The notes under the pieces were generated by a model, which saw only the letters and a list, made by a program, of their open reading frames with translations, did not search any database and was not told the origin of the DNA. From Candidatus Saccharimonadota bacterium (GTDB taxonomy: Bacteria; Patescibacteriota; Saccharimonadia; Saccharimonadales; UBA4665): a stretch of 64,000 nucleotides of DNA. The position numbers were made by a program, and so were the translations under genes. Location: the NCBI GenBank assembly GCA_027459325.1, contig DAIDIO010000005.1:1-64000 (forward strand), in the 5' to 3' direction. Of this stretch, positions 55,280 through 64,000 are shown in pieces. Positions within the stretch are counted from its first letter, which is position 1; the number at the start of each line of letters is the position of its first letter.

Positions 55280-56599
55280 ATGCTTGATAAGCTTAAAATG
55301 CTTAGTAATGACCTATATAAAAGGGCCAGTGACACTGTAAACAGTGCTGCGGCTAGTCGAGTAGGCAAAAAAGAAGAAAAATATCTGGTAGCACTAGATA
55401 TCGGTACCGAATTCGTTAAAGCTTTAATAGGCAAAGTAGCCGACAATGGTAACGTAGAGATTGTCGGTGTTGGACGCGCTCATCAGGGTTTATCTGATAT
55501 GCAAGCTGGCGCTATAGCCGATATTGCTGCAGTGGTTGAAAACTGTGACAAAGCTCTTACTCAAGCGGAAACCCAGGCCGGTGTCAGCGTCCGGACCTGC
55601 ATTATTGGTATCGCCGGTGAGCTGGTCAAGGGCACAACTACGACTGTAAGAGTGGCTCGTAAAGATTCTACTAAGCCACTGGATATTGCCGAGATGGAAA
55701 AGATTATTAATTTGGTACAAGATAGGGCTCAGGACAAAGCAAAGCAACAACTGGCCTGGGAACTAGGCGGCAAAGAAGTTGAAGTCAGGCTGGTTAACAG
55801 CGCTTTAGTCAGCATTGAAATCGATGGCTATCCGGTGACCAATCCGATCGGCTTCCAAGGTAAGGATGTTGTGGTGCAGCTCTATACCGCCTTTGCGCCG
55901 ATGATTCATATCGGCGCTCTCGAAAAGACTGCCCAGGAGCTTGATCTCGATCTGCTGGCTGTGGCTGCCGAACCGTTTGCTGTCGCCCGGGCGGTAATAG
56001 GCAATAACGTTAATCAGAATCTTAGCGCCATATTAATGGATGTTGGTGGCGGCACAACTGATATTGCTGTTATTAATGAAGGTGGCGTCCAGGGAACTAA
56101 GATGTTCGGCATAGGTGGCCGGGCATATACCCACTCAGTGGAGCGTGATCTGGGGGTTGAATTCAGTGAAGCAGAAGAGCTAAAAGTTGGCCTCAGTACT
56201 AACCAAATTGCTGCAAATAAGCGGGCGCCCGTAGAAACAGCCCTGGAAAAGACTGCCGAAGTCTGGGTCGGAGGCATCGAGCTAGCCTTATCAGAATTTA
56301 ATAAGCTGGATCATTTGCCCCACCGGATGTTCCTCTGCGGTGGTGGCAGCTCGCTTGGTATATTGATGGACAAGTTAGAGCAAGCCGAATGGTATAAGAG
56401 CTTACCGTTTACCAGGAAGCCTAGCGTTCATCATATAAGGCCTGACCAGGTAATGGGAATTAAGGATTCAACCGGGGACGTTAAAGACCATACTTTCATT
56501 ACTGCCATGGGACTGCTGAGAGTCGGCATGGATACCCAGCAACTAGCCGGCGATGATGAGTCAATCCGCGATAAAATTGATAAAATGTTGAGTGTATAA
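55280..56599 (+). CDS. ftsA: FtsA-family cell-division ATPase
   Basis: A 439-residue actin-fold protein. LVALDIGTEFVKALIG is the phosphate-1 loop, LMDVGGGTTDIAVI phosphate-2, and FLCGGGSSL the adenosine motif. The SHS2-like region near 100-170 fits FtsA, which ties FtsZ to the membrane. No clear C-terminal amphipathic helix. TAAAAT lies 7 nt before ATG 55280; a GTG two codons earlier is less likely. Confidence 0.88.
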   Translation: MLDKLKMLSNDLYKRASDTVNSAAASRVGKKEEKYLVALDIGTEFVKALIGKVADNGNVEIVGVGRAHQGLSDMQAGAIADIAAVVENCDKALTQAETQAGVSVRTCIIGIAGELVKGTTTTVRVARKDSTKPLDIAEMEKIINLVQDRAQDKAKQQLAWELGGKEVEVRLVNSALVSIEIDGYPVTNPIGFQGKDVVVQLYTAFAPMIHIGALEKTAQELDLDLLAVAAEPFAVARAVIGNNVNQNLSAILMDVGGGTTDIAVINEGGVQGTKMFGIGGRAYTHSVERDLGVEFSEAEELKVGLSTNQIAANKRAPVETALEKTAEVWVGGIELALSEFNKLDHLPHRMFLCGGGSSLGILMDKLEQAEWYKSLPFTRKPSVHHIRPDQVMGIKDSTGDVKDHTFITAMGLLRVGMDTQQLAGDDESIRDKIDKMLSV

Positions 56600-56608
56600 A
56601 GAAGAATA

Positions 56609-58351
56609 ATGGCAAATCCACAAAAAGACACAATTTATGTAGACATCGATGATGAAATAACCGGTGTTATTGACAAAGTCCAAAATTCCTCAGCCAAACT
56701 TATAGCCCTGGTATTGCCTAAACGGGCAAGTGTCTTCCAGAGCATTGTTAACATGAAATTGCTTAAGCGTGCGGCTGACTCTAATAAAAAGAACATAGTT
56801 CTAATAACTTCGGAAGCCGGACTTTTGCCTCTTGCTGGAGCGGCCGGTATACATGTTGCAAAAAGCCTAAACAGTAAGCCGGAGATTCCACTAGCACCTA
56901 GCTCAATTATTGATGGTGATGAAGCAGTCGATGAAGATGACCCGATTGCTAGATTGCCTGAAGACGATCAGCTTGATGGTAGTCAAAGTGTTGGCCTGCT
57001 GGCGGGTGGCGCTATTGCCGGCGCAGCCGCCAAAGGAGATCTGGAAACCGTCAATTTAGATAATTCAGAGCCGGATTCGGTAGCGCCCGATGCTGCCGCT
57101 GTAACTGCCGCTGCCGCTTCCACTAGAACCAAGAAGGATAAGTCGCTTAAAGTTCCCAATTTTAACCGCTTCAGATTAATACTCGGCATTCTTGGGTTAT
57201 TACTTATTCTGCTGATAATTGGCTACATACTGCTTGGCTCACTGCTTGGTAAAGCAACCATTAATGTATCTACAAATGCTAGTAATGCTCCCGTCAGTTT
57301 AGATCTCAATCTTTCAACCACGGCCAGTAGCATTGACCCAAGCAGCAGTACTATCCCCGCCCAATACGCCCAGAGTCAAAAAACCTTTTCTGAGCAAGTG
57401 GCCACTACCGGACAAAAAAACGAAGGTAATAAGGCAACCGGTACAATTAGCGTTACAGCCTCAGGTCAGTGTACCGCCCTTGGAAATGTGCCCGACATTC
57501 CAGCCGGCACCGGCGCCAGTAATAATGGCCAGACCTATATTATTGAAGACGATATTACCTTCCAAACGGGAACGATTAGTTCTAAAAACACCTGTGAATA
57601 CCAAGGTACAGATGCTACTAACCCTAGTAATGGCAGTAATATTCCAATTACTGCTCAGAGTGGCGGTAGTTCCTATAACGTCAGTGGCGTAAAATTCACT
57701 ATCGCCGGGGACTCTAGTGGTGTATATTCGGCAACCGGTTCGGCATCTGGAGGTACTGATAATATAGTTCAAGTAGTCAATCAGAATGATATAACTAACG
57801 CTGAGAATAAGATCAGTACCGGTAATGCGGGTACTGTGAAATCTGACCTAGCCGGACAACTTACCGGACAGGGATACTATCCAATAGACGCCACTTTTTC
57901 ACCTGGTACTCCGACTATTACTCCATCGGCTAGTGTCGGCTCGGCAGCCACCACGGTAACTGTAACCGAGAATATAACCTATAGTATGTACGGCGTCCAT
58001 AAGTCTGATCTGCAGCAACTAATTGCCGACAGCCTTAAGGGGCAGATTAATTCCTCATCGCAGAGTATCCTGGATTACGGACTAACTAATGCGAACATTA
58101 GCGTTAATAGTCAAACTGACAAATCAGCACAGTTAAGTTTAAATACTACCGCCGTGATCGGACCGAATCTTAATATTAATAATATTAAGAAAGAGGCGGC
58201 CGGCAAGAAAGCCGGCGATATCAAGACTGCCATTTCGCAAAACCCTAACGTAACTGGCGTTAAAGTTTCAGTCAGCCCGTTCTGGTCGAGCACTGCACCC
58301 ACGAACACCAGTAAGATTAAAGTTATTATTGCTAAGCCAACCAATAAGTAA
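56609..58351 (+). CDS. Membrane protein with baseplate-J-like ectodomain
   Basis: A 580-residue protein. The N-terminal 90 residues (TIYVDIDDEITGVIDKVQNS) form a cytoplasmic domain, an acidic/Ala-rich linker follows, then one helix (about 195-215). The long exterior part has GTISVTASGQC and IIEDDITFQTG, like the baseplate J family seen in CPR genomes. Begins 10 nt after ftsA; its stop overlaps the ruvX start. Possibly an envelope or division component. Confidence 0.8.
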   Translation: MANPQKDTIYVDIDDEITGVIDKVQNSSAKLIALVLPKRASVFQSIVNMKLLKRAADSNKKNIVLITSEAGLLPLAGAAGIHVAKSLNSKPEIPLAPSSIIDGDEAVDEDDPIARLPEDDQLDGSQSVGLLAGGAIAGAAAKGDLETVNLDNSEPDSVAPDAAAVTAAAASTRTKKDKSLKVPNFNRFRLILGILGLLLILLIIGYILLGSLLGKATINVSTNASNAPVSLDLNLSTTASSIDPSSSTIPAQYAQSQKTFSEQVATTGQKNEGNKATGTISVTASGQCTALGNVPDIPAGTGASNNGQTYIIEDDITFQTGTISSKNTCEYQGTDATNPSNGSNIPITAQSGGSSYNVSGVKFTIAGDSSGVYSATGSASGGTDNIVQVVNQNDITNAENKISTGNAGTVKSDLAGQLTGQGYYPIDATFSPGTPTITPSASVGSAATTVTVTENITYSMYGVHKSDLQQLIADSLKGQINSSSQSILDYGLTNANISVNSQTDKSAQLSLNTTAVIGPNLNINNIKKEAAGKKAGDIKTAISQNPNVTGVKVSVSPFWSSTAPTNTSKIKVIIAKPTNK

Positions 58352-58767
58352 TGTCAGCTCAGCTTCCTAAAACTGTAATGGCTCTAGACTATGGAGATAA
58401 AAGGGTTGGTGTAGCGATTGCTTCGATTATCGCTCGAATAGCTAACCCGCTTACTACACTGGATAATAACGAGGAACTATTGAGTAATATTGATAGATTA
58501 ATAATTGAGTACAATGTCGATCTTGTTGTGGTCGGCTATCCCAGGGGAATGGACGGGCAAATAACTGCACAAACAAAAATTGTCGATAAGTTTATAGAAA
58601 GACTTACCCAGTCGGGTTTGCGTGTAGTAACGGTTGATGAGAGCCTAACTTCCGTTCAAGCCGAGGCCGAGCTGGCTCAATCCAAGCGGCCGTTTGAAAA
58701 GGGACAAGTAGATGCGTTGGCAGCAACTTATATCCTGGAAGACTATCTTACGTCAATTAAAAGATGA
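58351..58767 (+). CDS. ruvX: Holliday-junction resolvase-like RuvX (YqgF)
   Basis: A 138-residue RNase H-fold nuclease with ALDYGDKRVGVA, VVGYPRGMDG, TVDESLTSVQAE and the late Asp in GQVDALAATYIL. Implicated in 16S rRNA 5' processing or recombination. ATG overlaps the previous stop. Confidence 0.94.
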   Translation: MSAQLPKTVMALDYGDKRVGVAIASIIARIANPLTTLDNNEELLSNIDRLIIEYNVDLVVVGYPRGMDGQITAQTKIVDKFIERLTQSGLRVVTVDESLTSVQAEAELAQSKRPFEKGQVDALAATYILEDYLTSIKR

Positions 58768-58781
58768 GATAATAGGTTACT

Positions 58782-59831
58782 ATGCGCTACATTCATAATG
58801 CCAAACGACAACGTATTCATAAACGAATTACAATTTTAATAAGTATCTTCGCGGTTCTTGCTTTAATTGGCATCATTTTTACCGAATACTTGTATACTCA
58901 GGATTTAAAACCGGTTAGCTCCAGTCAAAAAACCCAAATCGTAACCATTAATCCCGGCGCTAGTGTTAAACAGATTGCTAGCCTTTTAACCCAAGACAAG
59001 TTAATCAGGAGCGCTTGGGCGTTTGAACTTTATGCTCACGCTCATAACCTCTCGAAAAATCTACAAGCCGGCACTTATGCGCTTTCACCAAGTCAATCGA
59101 CGGCAGCCATAATTGTCGTACTTACTAAAGGCAAAGTAGAATCTAACCTTGTTACTATTTTGCCAGGTAAGCGGATAGATCAAATCAGGACCGACCTTAT
59201 AAACGATGGCTTTAGCCCTGCTAGTGTAGATAATGCTTTAAACGTAGCAAATTATTCGGGACTGCCAGCATTAGCTTTCAAACCAGCCGGTGTAAACACC
59301 TTGGAAGGTTTACTTTGGCCGGATTCATTTGAAAAACTGGCTAATACCGATCCGTCGGTCATCATACGCGAGTCACTTAATGAAATGGCGCAGCATTTAA
59401 CTCCGTCCGTCCAACAGGCATTTGCCACTGAAGGCCTGACACCATACCAAGGCCTAACCCTAGCTTCGATCATTCAGCAGGAAGTTAGTAAGCCTTCAGA
59501 TCAGTCCCAAGTAGCCCAGGTCTTTTTATCAAGATTGAAAGCTAATATGCCACTCGGTTCAGACGTTACTGCTTACTACGCTTCTATTGAAGCCGGCCAG
59601 TCCCCCAATCTCAGCTATAACTCCCCCTATAACACTCTGATTAATACCGGCTTGCCGCCGACACCGATTGCCACCATTGACAGTAATGCTTTGTCAGCGG
59701 CAGAGCATCCGGCCAATACTAACTGGCTTTACTTTGTAACTGGTGACAATGGAGTTACGTACTTCTCGACGACTCTTGCTCAGCATCAACAGCAAACCAG
59801 CCAGTATTGTCATAAGCTATGCAGCCAATAG
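58782..59831 (+). CDS. mltG: Endolytic murein transglycosylase MltG
   Basis: A 349-residue membrane-bound enzyme that cuts nascent peptidoglycan strands. An N-terminal helix (about 15-35) precedes a LysM-like subdomain and the YceG domain, with LEGLLWPDSF, the catalytic Glu in TLASIIQQEVSK, and SPYNTLINTGLPPTPI. mltG next to ruvX is a common bacterial order. Confidence 0.95.
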   Translation: MRYIHNAKRQRIHKRITILISIFAVLALIGIIFTEYLYTQDLKPVSSSQKTQIVTINPGASVKQIASLLTQDKLIRSAWAFELYAHAHNLSKNLQAGTYALSPSQSTAAIIVVLTKGKVESNLVTILPGKRIDQIRTDLINDGFSPASVDNALNVANYSGLPALAFKPAGVNTLEGLLWPDSFEKLANTDPSVIIRESLNEMAQHLTPSVQQAFATEGLTPYQGLTLASIIQQEVSKPSDQSQVAQVFLSRLKANMPLGSDVTAYYASIEAGQSPNLSYNSPYNTLINTGLPPTPIATIDSNALSAAEHPANTNWLYFVTGDNGVTYFSTTLAQHQQQTSQYCHKLCSQ

Positions 59832-59832
59832 G

Positions 59833-59862
59833 TTGATTAAATAGCGGTATTTTTGTTAAAAT
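59833..59862 (+). promoter_or_regulatory. Promoter for the LysM-CHAP gene
   Basis: TTGATT (59833-59838), 18-nt spacer, TAAAAT (59857-59862), giving an 80-nt leader before the AGGAG at 59938-59942. Confidence 0.6.
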
Positions 59863-59949
59863 AGAGCAGTAATATTTGTGAGCGTTGCTTATCAGATATT
59901 TACATAATAGAAATTTGCAATCGTAATTAGGGTTTTTAGGAGTTGTTAC

Positions 59950-61074
59950 ATTAGTACAACCTCTTCAACGTCAGCTACCAGACTTGCTCAGCCTAGCGTT
60001 TTAGCCAATAAAACCAGGGCTCGTAGTCAAGTCTCTTTTAAAGTTAAACTATCTGCTGCCAGGAAGCGTAAAGCTGTCAAGCGGGCGGTATTATTTGCTA
60101 ATTTCCTGATTATCGGCGTTATTGCAATTTTTATCTTGAGTACCACCTCAAGCGCCAGTCCTTCAATTAGTATTAGCTCATCATCACCTTCTGCAGTTAG
60201 TATTAATCCTCTGGACCAGGCTTCCAGTGCTGACATTGCTTTAACGGTTGCTCAGGTCAGCCAACTGCCGGAATATACGGCGGTTGCTAACCAAGCTCAA
60301 ACAGCTGCGGCTGATGAAGCAATGGCTTCAGACAGTAGTAATATAGTAACCAAACCTGAAGTTGTAACGACCGAGCTTAAATCGCGTGCCGATATTTCCT
60401 ACTATGTTACCAAGGCCGGTGACACTGTAACATCATTGGCACAGAAATTTGGCGTAACCAGCAGCAGCATAATGTGGTCCAATAGTTTAACGACCGACTC
60501 CCTTAATGCCGGTCAGCGCTTAGTCATACCGCCGGTTAACGGCATCGTCTACACTGTAAAAAGTGGTGATACCCCAGCTTCCTTGGCCCAAAAATACAGC
60601 GCTAACGAACAACAGATTATTTATTATAACGACGCTGAAATCGGCGGACTAAAGGTCGGTGAACAGATTATTATTCCTAACGGCCAAATACAAGCACCCA
60701 TCTATTCGGCGCCTAGTTATAGCGTGCCATCTTGGGGGGGTCCGACTTATGGCTATAACGGCTACGATTTCGGTTATTGTACCTGGTATGTAGCCACCCA
60801 AGTGGCAGTACCAGCTAATTGGGGTAATGCCAGCTCTTGGGCTTACTATGCTTCTCTCAGTGGCTGGAACGTATCTACAACGCCAACTGTTGGCTCAATC
60901 GCCCAAACGGCTCTAGCGGCCGGAGGTGAAGGTCACGTAGCGATCGTTGATGGAGTAAACGGCGGCATGATCCATATAAGAGACATGAATAATTACGGTG
61001 ACGGCGGCGGCTGGGGACGGGTTGGAAGCGGGTGGGTTTCGGCCTCATCTTTCCAGCACTTCATTACCCCATAG
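59950..61074 (+). CDS. LysM-CHAP peptidoglycan hydrolase, apparent ATT start
   Basis: A 374-residue exported wall enzyme. The frame is open from 59911; the first good site is AGGAG at 59938-59942, 7 nt before ATT 59950, and no ATG, GTG or TTG occurs before a TTG at 60136, which would fall after the membrane helix. With the ATT start it has a basic cytoplasmic start, a signal anchor (LFANFLIIGVIAIFIL), two LysM domains and a CHAP domain with catalytic Cys in YCTWYVA and His in GEGHVAIVDG. It likely cleaves peptide bonds in peptidoglycan. Confidence 0.8.
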   Translation: MSTTSSTSATRLAQPSVLANKTRARSQVSFKVKLSAARKRKAVKRAVLFANFLIIGVIAIFILSTTSSASPSISISSSSPSAVSINPLDQASSADIALTVAQVSQLPEYTAVANQAQTAAADEAMASDSSNIVTKPEVVTTELKSRADISYYVTKAGDTVTSLAQKFGVTSSSIMWSNSLTTDSLNAGQRLVIPPVNGIVYTVKSGDTPASLAQKYSANEQQIIYYNDAEIGGLKVGEQIIIPNGQIQAPIYSAPSYSVPSWGGPTYGYNGYDFGYCTWYVATQVAVPANWGNASSWAYYASLSGWNVSTTPTVGSIAQTALAAGGEGHVAIVDGVNGGMIHIRDMNNYGDGGGWGRVGSGWVSASSFQHFITP

Positions 61075-61080
61075 CAGACA

Positions 61081-62355
61081 ATGATATTTGTTGATAAGGT
61101 AAACATTAAAGTCCGGGCCGGTGACGGCGGTAATGGCAAGCTCAGCTTTCGGCACGAAAAGTTCATTGCCAAGGGCGCCCCAGACGGAGGTGACGGCGGT
61201 AATGGCGGCAATATTATCTTCAGAGCGTCTAATAACCAGGATACCCTAACAGCTTTTCGATACCAGAAAGAAGTTAAAGCCGAATCTGGTCATTCTGGTG
61301 ACAAGCGACGAAAACATGGTAAAACCGGCCAGGATCTTATAGTAGAAGTACCGGTCGGTACTTTCGTAACCGATGAAACCGGACACGTTATTGCCGATCT
61401 AACCGATAATCACCAGCAGGCGGTTGTAGCTAAAGGTGGTAAAGGCGGATTTGGGAACGCTCACTTTGTCTCCAGTGTCCGCCAGGCACCTAGCTTTGCG
61501 GAAAAGGGTGAACCCGGCGAGGCCTTTAATTTAACCCTCGAGTTAAAAATGATTGCCGACGTCGGGTTAGTCGGGTTACCTAATGCCGGCAAATCTACAC
61601 TGCTGTCTAAAATTAGCAATGCCCGTCCGGAAATTGCCGATTATCCATTTACTACTCTGACACCAAATCTTGGCGTTGTTGACATCGACAAAAGCCAATC
61701 TATCCTAATAGCTGATATCCCGGGTCTAATAGAAGGAGCCGCTGAAGGTAAGGGACTGGGACACGACTTTCTCCGGCATATTGAGCGAACACACGTCATA
61801 CTCCATTTAATTGACGCCTATAACGAAGATGTCGCCGAAGTGTATAAAGTTATTAGAGGGGAATTAGAGGCTTACCAGCCGAAGCTGATTAAAAGACCGG
61901 AAGTGGTCGCTTTAACTAAAGTAGAAGGGCTGGATGATGAGATTGTTGCTGACCTAATCAATCAGTTAAAAAGGGTGACCAAAAGAGGCACACCAGTCAT
62001 GGCTATCTCAGCTTTCTCCGGAACTAATTTAAACGAGTTAAAGTTCAAACTGAAAGATAAAGTTGACGAACATAAAGCTAAAAAGACCAAGCCGAAAGTT
62101 GACGACACGTTGCCTGTTATTACGCTAACGGACACGGCAAAAGCTTTCAAAATTAAGAAGGAAGCTGGTGCTTACCTGGTCAGTGGTGAGCGCATTGAGC
62201 AATTTGCCAGGCGGACTGACTTTGATAACGATGAAGCTGTAGAGCGCCTAAAAGATATTATGCGAAAACAGGGTATTATTCACGAGCTGGTTCGCAAAGG
62301 CATAAAGGCTAATGATATCATTCGTTTTCCGAATGGTCAGAAAATGAAGTTTTAG
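61081..62355 (+). CDS. obgE: Obg-family GTPase
   Basis: A 424-residue ribosome-assembly GTPase. The Gly-rich Obg fold occupies about 1-158, followed by the G domain (GLPNAGKST, DIPGLIEGA) and a C-terminal OCT-type domain (about 345-424). Complete length. It starts 6 nt after the LysM-CHAP stop. Confidence 0.97.
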   Translation: MIFVDKVNIKVRAGDGGNGKLSFRHEKFIAKGAPDGGDGGNGGNIIFRASNNQDTLTAFRYQKEVKAESGHSGDKRRKHGKTGQDLIVEVPVGTFVTDETGHVIADLTDNHQQAVVAKGGKGGFGNAHFVSSVRQAPSFAEKGEPGEAFNLTLELKMIADVGLVGLPNAGKSTLLSKISNARPEIADYPFTTLTPNLGVVDIDKSQSILIADIPGLIEGAAEGKGLGHDFLRHIERTHVILHLIDAYNEDVAEVYKVIRGELEAYQPKLIKRPEVVALTKVEGLDDEIVADLINQLKRVTKRGTPVMAISAFSGTNLNELKFKLKDKVDEHKAKKTKPKVDDTLPVITLTDTAKAFKIKKEAGAYLVSGERIEQFARRTDFDNDEAVERLKDIMRKQGIIHELVRKGIKANDIIRFPNGQKMKF

Positions 62356-62357
62356 GA

Positions 62358-62987
62358 TCAGGGCCTGAAAACCTGTAGCTCTACGTTTGGCTGGCTTGTA
62401 TTTATATCAACAAGGCCGCTGAGCGTATGATAGGGCAGTAACCGGCCCCGGCGTTTTAGGTGTAGTACACCTAAAAGATACGGATAGGAAGTTAATCCTA
62501 TGATGATCCCATTTTCTGTTTCGCCAACTTCCAGAAATTTCCCGTTGCCCATTTCGTTGTAGGGAGCAGCCATTTTTCGCCAGTGTGTCCATATACGCAC
62601 TGTTTCTGGTTTAATTACGCTTAACCTAGCGCGTGGCACGTCCCACCTAAAACGCGGCGGATCGACCGCCAGCTCTCTGCCCTCTGTTACATCCTTAGCA
62701 ATGCTGAGTGCTTTAACCGCTATGAAGCCTAGAGCAAATGCCTTTATCTCTTCATGGTTAAAGTTCTCAAGCGTATCATGGATCGATTCTCCGGTTAGTG
62801 AGTTAGTTGCAATTAAGGCTTCGATCGATGCAGAGGTATAGTTACCAGTTGTTTCTTCTATAAAGTCCAGCTAATCGGCTATTTGCATCACTTTATTACC
62901 AAGGCTACGACACCGATTTACATTGTCGCTAATTTCACTTAAATAATACGCCCCAAGCGCATTAGGGTCAGTTTGATATGTCCGCAT
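62358..62987 (-). pseudogene. Gene of unknown function interrupted by one amber codon
   Basis: One frame can be read from ATG 62987 to the stop at 62358 (209 codons), broken only by TAG at 62871-62873 (codon 39). Text continues naturally on both sides: ...KVMQIAD then LDFIEETTGNYTS. A CAG-to-TAG change would explain it. TATTTT lies 8 nt before ATG. A GTG at 62639 could give only the last 93 residues. The product is not recognised. Confidence 0.65.
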
Positions 62988-63117
62988 TAGTAACCAAAAT
63001 AACTTTTTTAAGGCTTTTCCTCAATTACATATTCTACAATTTGAAGTAAGCTGATTTGCCGCAAGTGGTTAATCAGGCAATCACTAAGCATTTAATGTTA
63101 AACTTAATCTTTAGATT

Positions 63118-64000
63118 ATGTCAGCTAGCTTTTTCTTCTATGATCTTGAAACCAGCGGTCTTAAGCCGGCTGAAGCAAGAATTATGCAATTTGCCGGTCA
63201 GCGCACCGACATGAATTTAAAACCTATTGGTGAGCCAATCAATATTCTTATTAAACTGACACCGGATGTCCTTCCGGAACCAGACGCTATTCTCTTAACC
63301 GGCATCACTCCTAGTCAGACTTTTGAAACCGGCATCACTGAAGCCGACTTTTTGAAACGATTCTATAAAGAAATCGCCACTCCGGACACTATCTTTGTTG
63401 GGTTTAACAATATTCGTTTCGACGATGAGTTTATAAGGTTCCTAAATTACCGTAATTTCTATGATCCATATGCCTGGAGCTGGCAGGATAACCGGAGTCG
63501 TTGGGATATCCTTGACCTGGTGCGCATGACTAGAGCGCTGCGTCCTGAAGGCATAATCTGGCCCTTTAAAGACGATAAACCCATCAACCGCTTGGAAGAG
63601 TTAACAAAAGCTAACCATCTGTCTCATGAAACGGCACATGATGCGCTCAGTGATGTCTATGCCACAATCGACGTGGCCCGCTTAATAAAGAAAAAGCAGC
63701 CAAAGCTGTTTAAGTATTTACTTGATTTAAGGTCAAAAACCGCTGTTAGCAGATTAGTTGAGAATTCTAGCCAGCTGGTTTATACGGCTAAACAGTATCC
63801 ATCTGAAAATTTACATACAACTGTTGTCATGCCGCTGATGCCGCATCCGGACGGTGATGCTTTTCTAGTTTATGACCTACGGCACGATCCTGCGTCTTTC
63901 CTGGAGATGGATCCTGAGAATCTAGTAAGCTGTTGGCAATATTCTGACGATCCGGAGATTCTCCATTTGCCGGTTAAGACTATCAAATATAACCGGGTGC
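63118..64000 (+). CDS. sbcB: Exonuclease I, partial (runs off the window)
   Basis: The first 294 codons of a 3'-5' single-strand DNA exonuclease. The DEDD catalytic residues are in FFFYDLETSGLKP (D and E), FVGFNNIRFDDEF, and HDALSDVYATIDVA. The text RPEGIIWPF and LEELTKANHLSHETAHDA is typical of SbcB. The rest of the gene lies beyond 64000. Confidence 0.93.
   Translation, partial: MSASFFFYDLETSGLKPAEARIMQFAGQRTDMNLKPIGEPINILIKLTPDVLPEPDAILLTGITPSQTFETGITEADFLKRFYKEIATPDTIFVGFNNIRFDDEFIRFLNYRNFYDPYAWSWQDNRSRWDILDLVRMTRALRPEGIIWPFKDDKPINRLEELTKANHLSHETAHDALSDVYATIDVARLIKKKQPKLFKYLLDLRSKTAVSRLVENSSQLVYTAKQYPSENLHTTVVMPLMPHPDGDAFLVYDLRHDPASFLEMDPENLVSCWQYSDDPEILHLPVKTIKYNRV

Noticed and set aside
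60136-61074. TTG start for the LysM-CHAP gene
   Set aside because: It would fall just after the membrane helix and has no ribosome-binding site; the open frame upstream includes the anchor and a strong site before ATT 59950.
62358-62639. Stand-alone 93-residue gene starting at GTG
   Set aside because: The reading frame continues upstream with protein-like text to ATG 62987, broken only by one TAG, so this is the tail of a longer gene.

Overview
The window looks like the chromosome of a member of the Candidate Phyla Radiation, most likely a Candidatus Saccharibacteria (TM7). The evidence is tightly packed and often overlapping small genes, a moderate-to-low GC content, TGA used as an ordinary stop, many secreted low-complexity Thr/Ser-rich proteins with an L-x-N-T-G-P-G C-terminal anchor, a resuscitation-promoting-factor-like protein, baseplate-J-like and FtsA neighbours, and several serine/LysM/CHAP wall proteins. 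The taxonomic call is an inference from gene content.

Layout. 1-5 kb: a stand-alone receiver protein, a short pyruvoyl-decarboxylase-like gene with an unknown partner, a 7-TM-type histidine kinase and a surface protein. 5-12.5 kb: a MoxR AAA ATPase / DUF58 / VWA-like membrane protein cluster, a divergently oriented His-rich membrane protein, a lipoprotein with tandem Thr/Pro repeats and an anchored surface protein. 12.5-18.3 kb: tRNA-Glu(TTC), a diheme cytochrome b with no visible partners, a TylF-type methyltransferase, a peptidase E-like protein and a third anchored protein. 18.3-25.9 kb: pgk, tpiA, a UvrD/PcrA helicase, an RpfB-like protein, rsmA and a MarR regulator.

25.9-32.7 kb is the mobile region: a structured RNA candidate, an IS1595-type transposase, an aspartic-protease gene pair, the tmRNA gene (ssrA), and a ~4.2-kb element integrated at the 3' end of ssrA. 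The element encodes a large serine recombinase, a DUF5681 protein, a membrane protein and a HEPN-like protein. A 10-bp repeat marks both ends. The recombinase reading frame crosses the attachment core: in the integrated state its last 23 codons are read antisense from tmRNA, and at the far end of the element the same frame continues for 45 codons. Excision should therefore restore a different C-terminus. This is the most interesting observation in the window.

32.7-47.6 kb: two Nudix proteins, a secreted repeat lipoprotein, an RRM protein with a structured leader, trehalase, metG, tatD, a NifS-type desulfurase, and a divergent b-delta-alpha-gamma-beta-epsilon F1 ATPase operon without adjacent a and c genes. 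47.6-64 kb: mnmA, a short alaS, a nucleotidyltransferase, an ABC exporter, LysM protein, HAD-like protein, ftsA, a baseplate-J-like protein, ruvX, mltG, a LysM-CHAP protein that seems to start at ATT, obgE, an amber-interrupted gene, and the start of exonuclease I (sbcB).

Gene starts fall in two classes. Internal operon genes have Shine-Dalgarno sites or overlapping stop/start codons. Many first genes instead have a -10 hexamer only 6-8 nt before the start codon, as expected for leaderless mRNAs.
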